Source of the DNA: a virus
IMG/VR virus record: IMGVR_UViG_3300046507_000149
Location: 1-47,296 of that record
Strand: one strand, 5' to 3'
Length of the DNA stretch: 47,296 bases
The translations under genes were made by a program, and so were the position numbers. Shown piece after piece: positions 47,241 to 47,296 of the stretch (its first letter is position 1; every line of letters begins with the position of its first letter). The notes under the pieces are model-generated. The model worked only from the letters and a program-made list of their open reading frames with translations. It was not told the DNA's origin and did not search any database.

Positions 47241-47296
47241 TTCGTTTGCTCCGGTTCGTTAGTCGATGGATAGATATTATCTTTTTACGAACCGGA
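47170..47296. repeat. Terminal direct repeat, right copy
   Basis: Identical to 1..127. It holds the start of the zinc-ribbon gene, its leader, the GATATTATC box (47273-47281) and the 10-bp inverted repeat. The -35 box of the promoter lies beyond it, so only the left copy has a complete promoter. Confidence 0.93.

Noticed and set aside
1-47296. tRNA genes, integrase, transposase or toxin-antitoxin pairs
   Set aside because: I looked for conserved cloverleaf ends, tyrosine/serine recombinase motifs and DDE patterns and saw none, though reading by eye can miss a divergent one.

Overview
The window is the complete genome of a tailed phage with a contractile tail (myovirus morphology), presented as a linearised circle. 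Positions 1-127 and 47170-47296 are identical, so the unique length is 47169 bp and one gene (46884..47240) runs across the join. The host should be a Gram-negative bacterium. The evidence is a two-component spanin set (inner-membrane Rz-like protein and nested outer-membrane lipoprotein), an endolysin with a signal-anchor-like N-terminus, and sigma-70-like promoters. The sequence is visibly GC-rich, and the genome size, the head genes (DUF1073 portal, DUF2213 protease, DUF2184 capsid) and the DUF3383 sheath recall Burkholderia and Acinetobacter myoviruses of about 46-47 kb. That host guess is inference. No integrase, partition gene, tRNA or CRISPR array is visible.

Layout. (A) 142-6687, mostly leftward: short, tightly overlapping genes of unknown role in several promoter/terminator units, two XRE-type regulators (3216-3645), one lone rightward gene (2387-2965), and the small terminase subunit (5902-6687). 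(B) 6700-7000: non-coding or barely coding DNA packed with TTACCACTTT repeats and long inverted repeats, a candidate replication origin, next to two small winged-helix-like genes and a 909-residue primase-polymerase/D5 helicase (7405-10134). (C) 10180-15968, leftward: small unknown genes, a mini TetR-like regulator, a VRR-NUC nuclease and an SF2 helicase. (D) 16088-22282, the main rightward operon: a conserved accessory protein, a Cas4-like nuclease, a DUF2815-type single-strand-binding protein with a repeat-rich tail, MazG-like pyrophosphohydrolases and a family B DNA polymerase. (E) 44561 down to 22313, leftward: portal, head morphogenesis, a Nudix-protease-scaffold fusion, capsid, connectors, sheath, tube, chaperone with probable frameshift, tape measure with lysozyme, baseplate, fibres, holin, endolysin and spanins. 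(F) 47240 down to 44633, leftward: a zinc-ribbon protein, the large terminase subunit and two small genes, one secreted.

How it works together. Divergent transcription from 16015-16065 separates a rightward replication arm from a leftward arm. Replication would use the PrimPol/D5 protein, helicase, SSB and polymerase. Capsids are built by protease, scaffold and capsid genes and filled by the terminase. Lysis is by holin, endolysin and spanins. The most striking unexplained feature is the 9-base near-palindrome GATAWTATC. It sits on the -10 box of most recognisable promoters, commonly 17 bases from a TTG-type -35 box, so it may be both promoter and operator for a genome-wide regulatory circuit.
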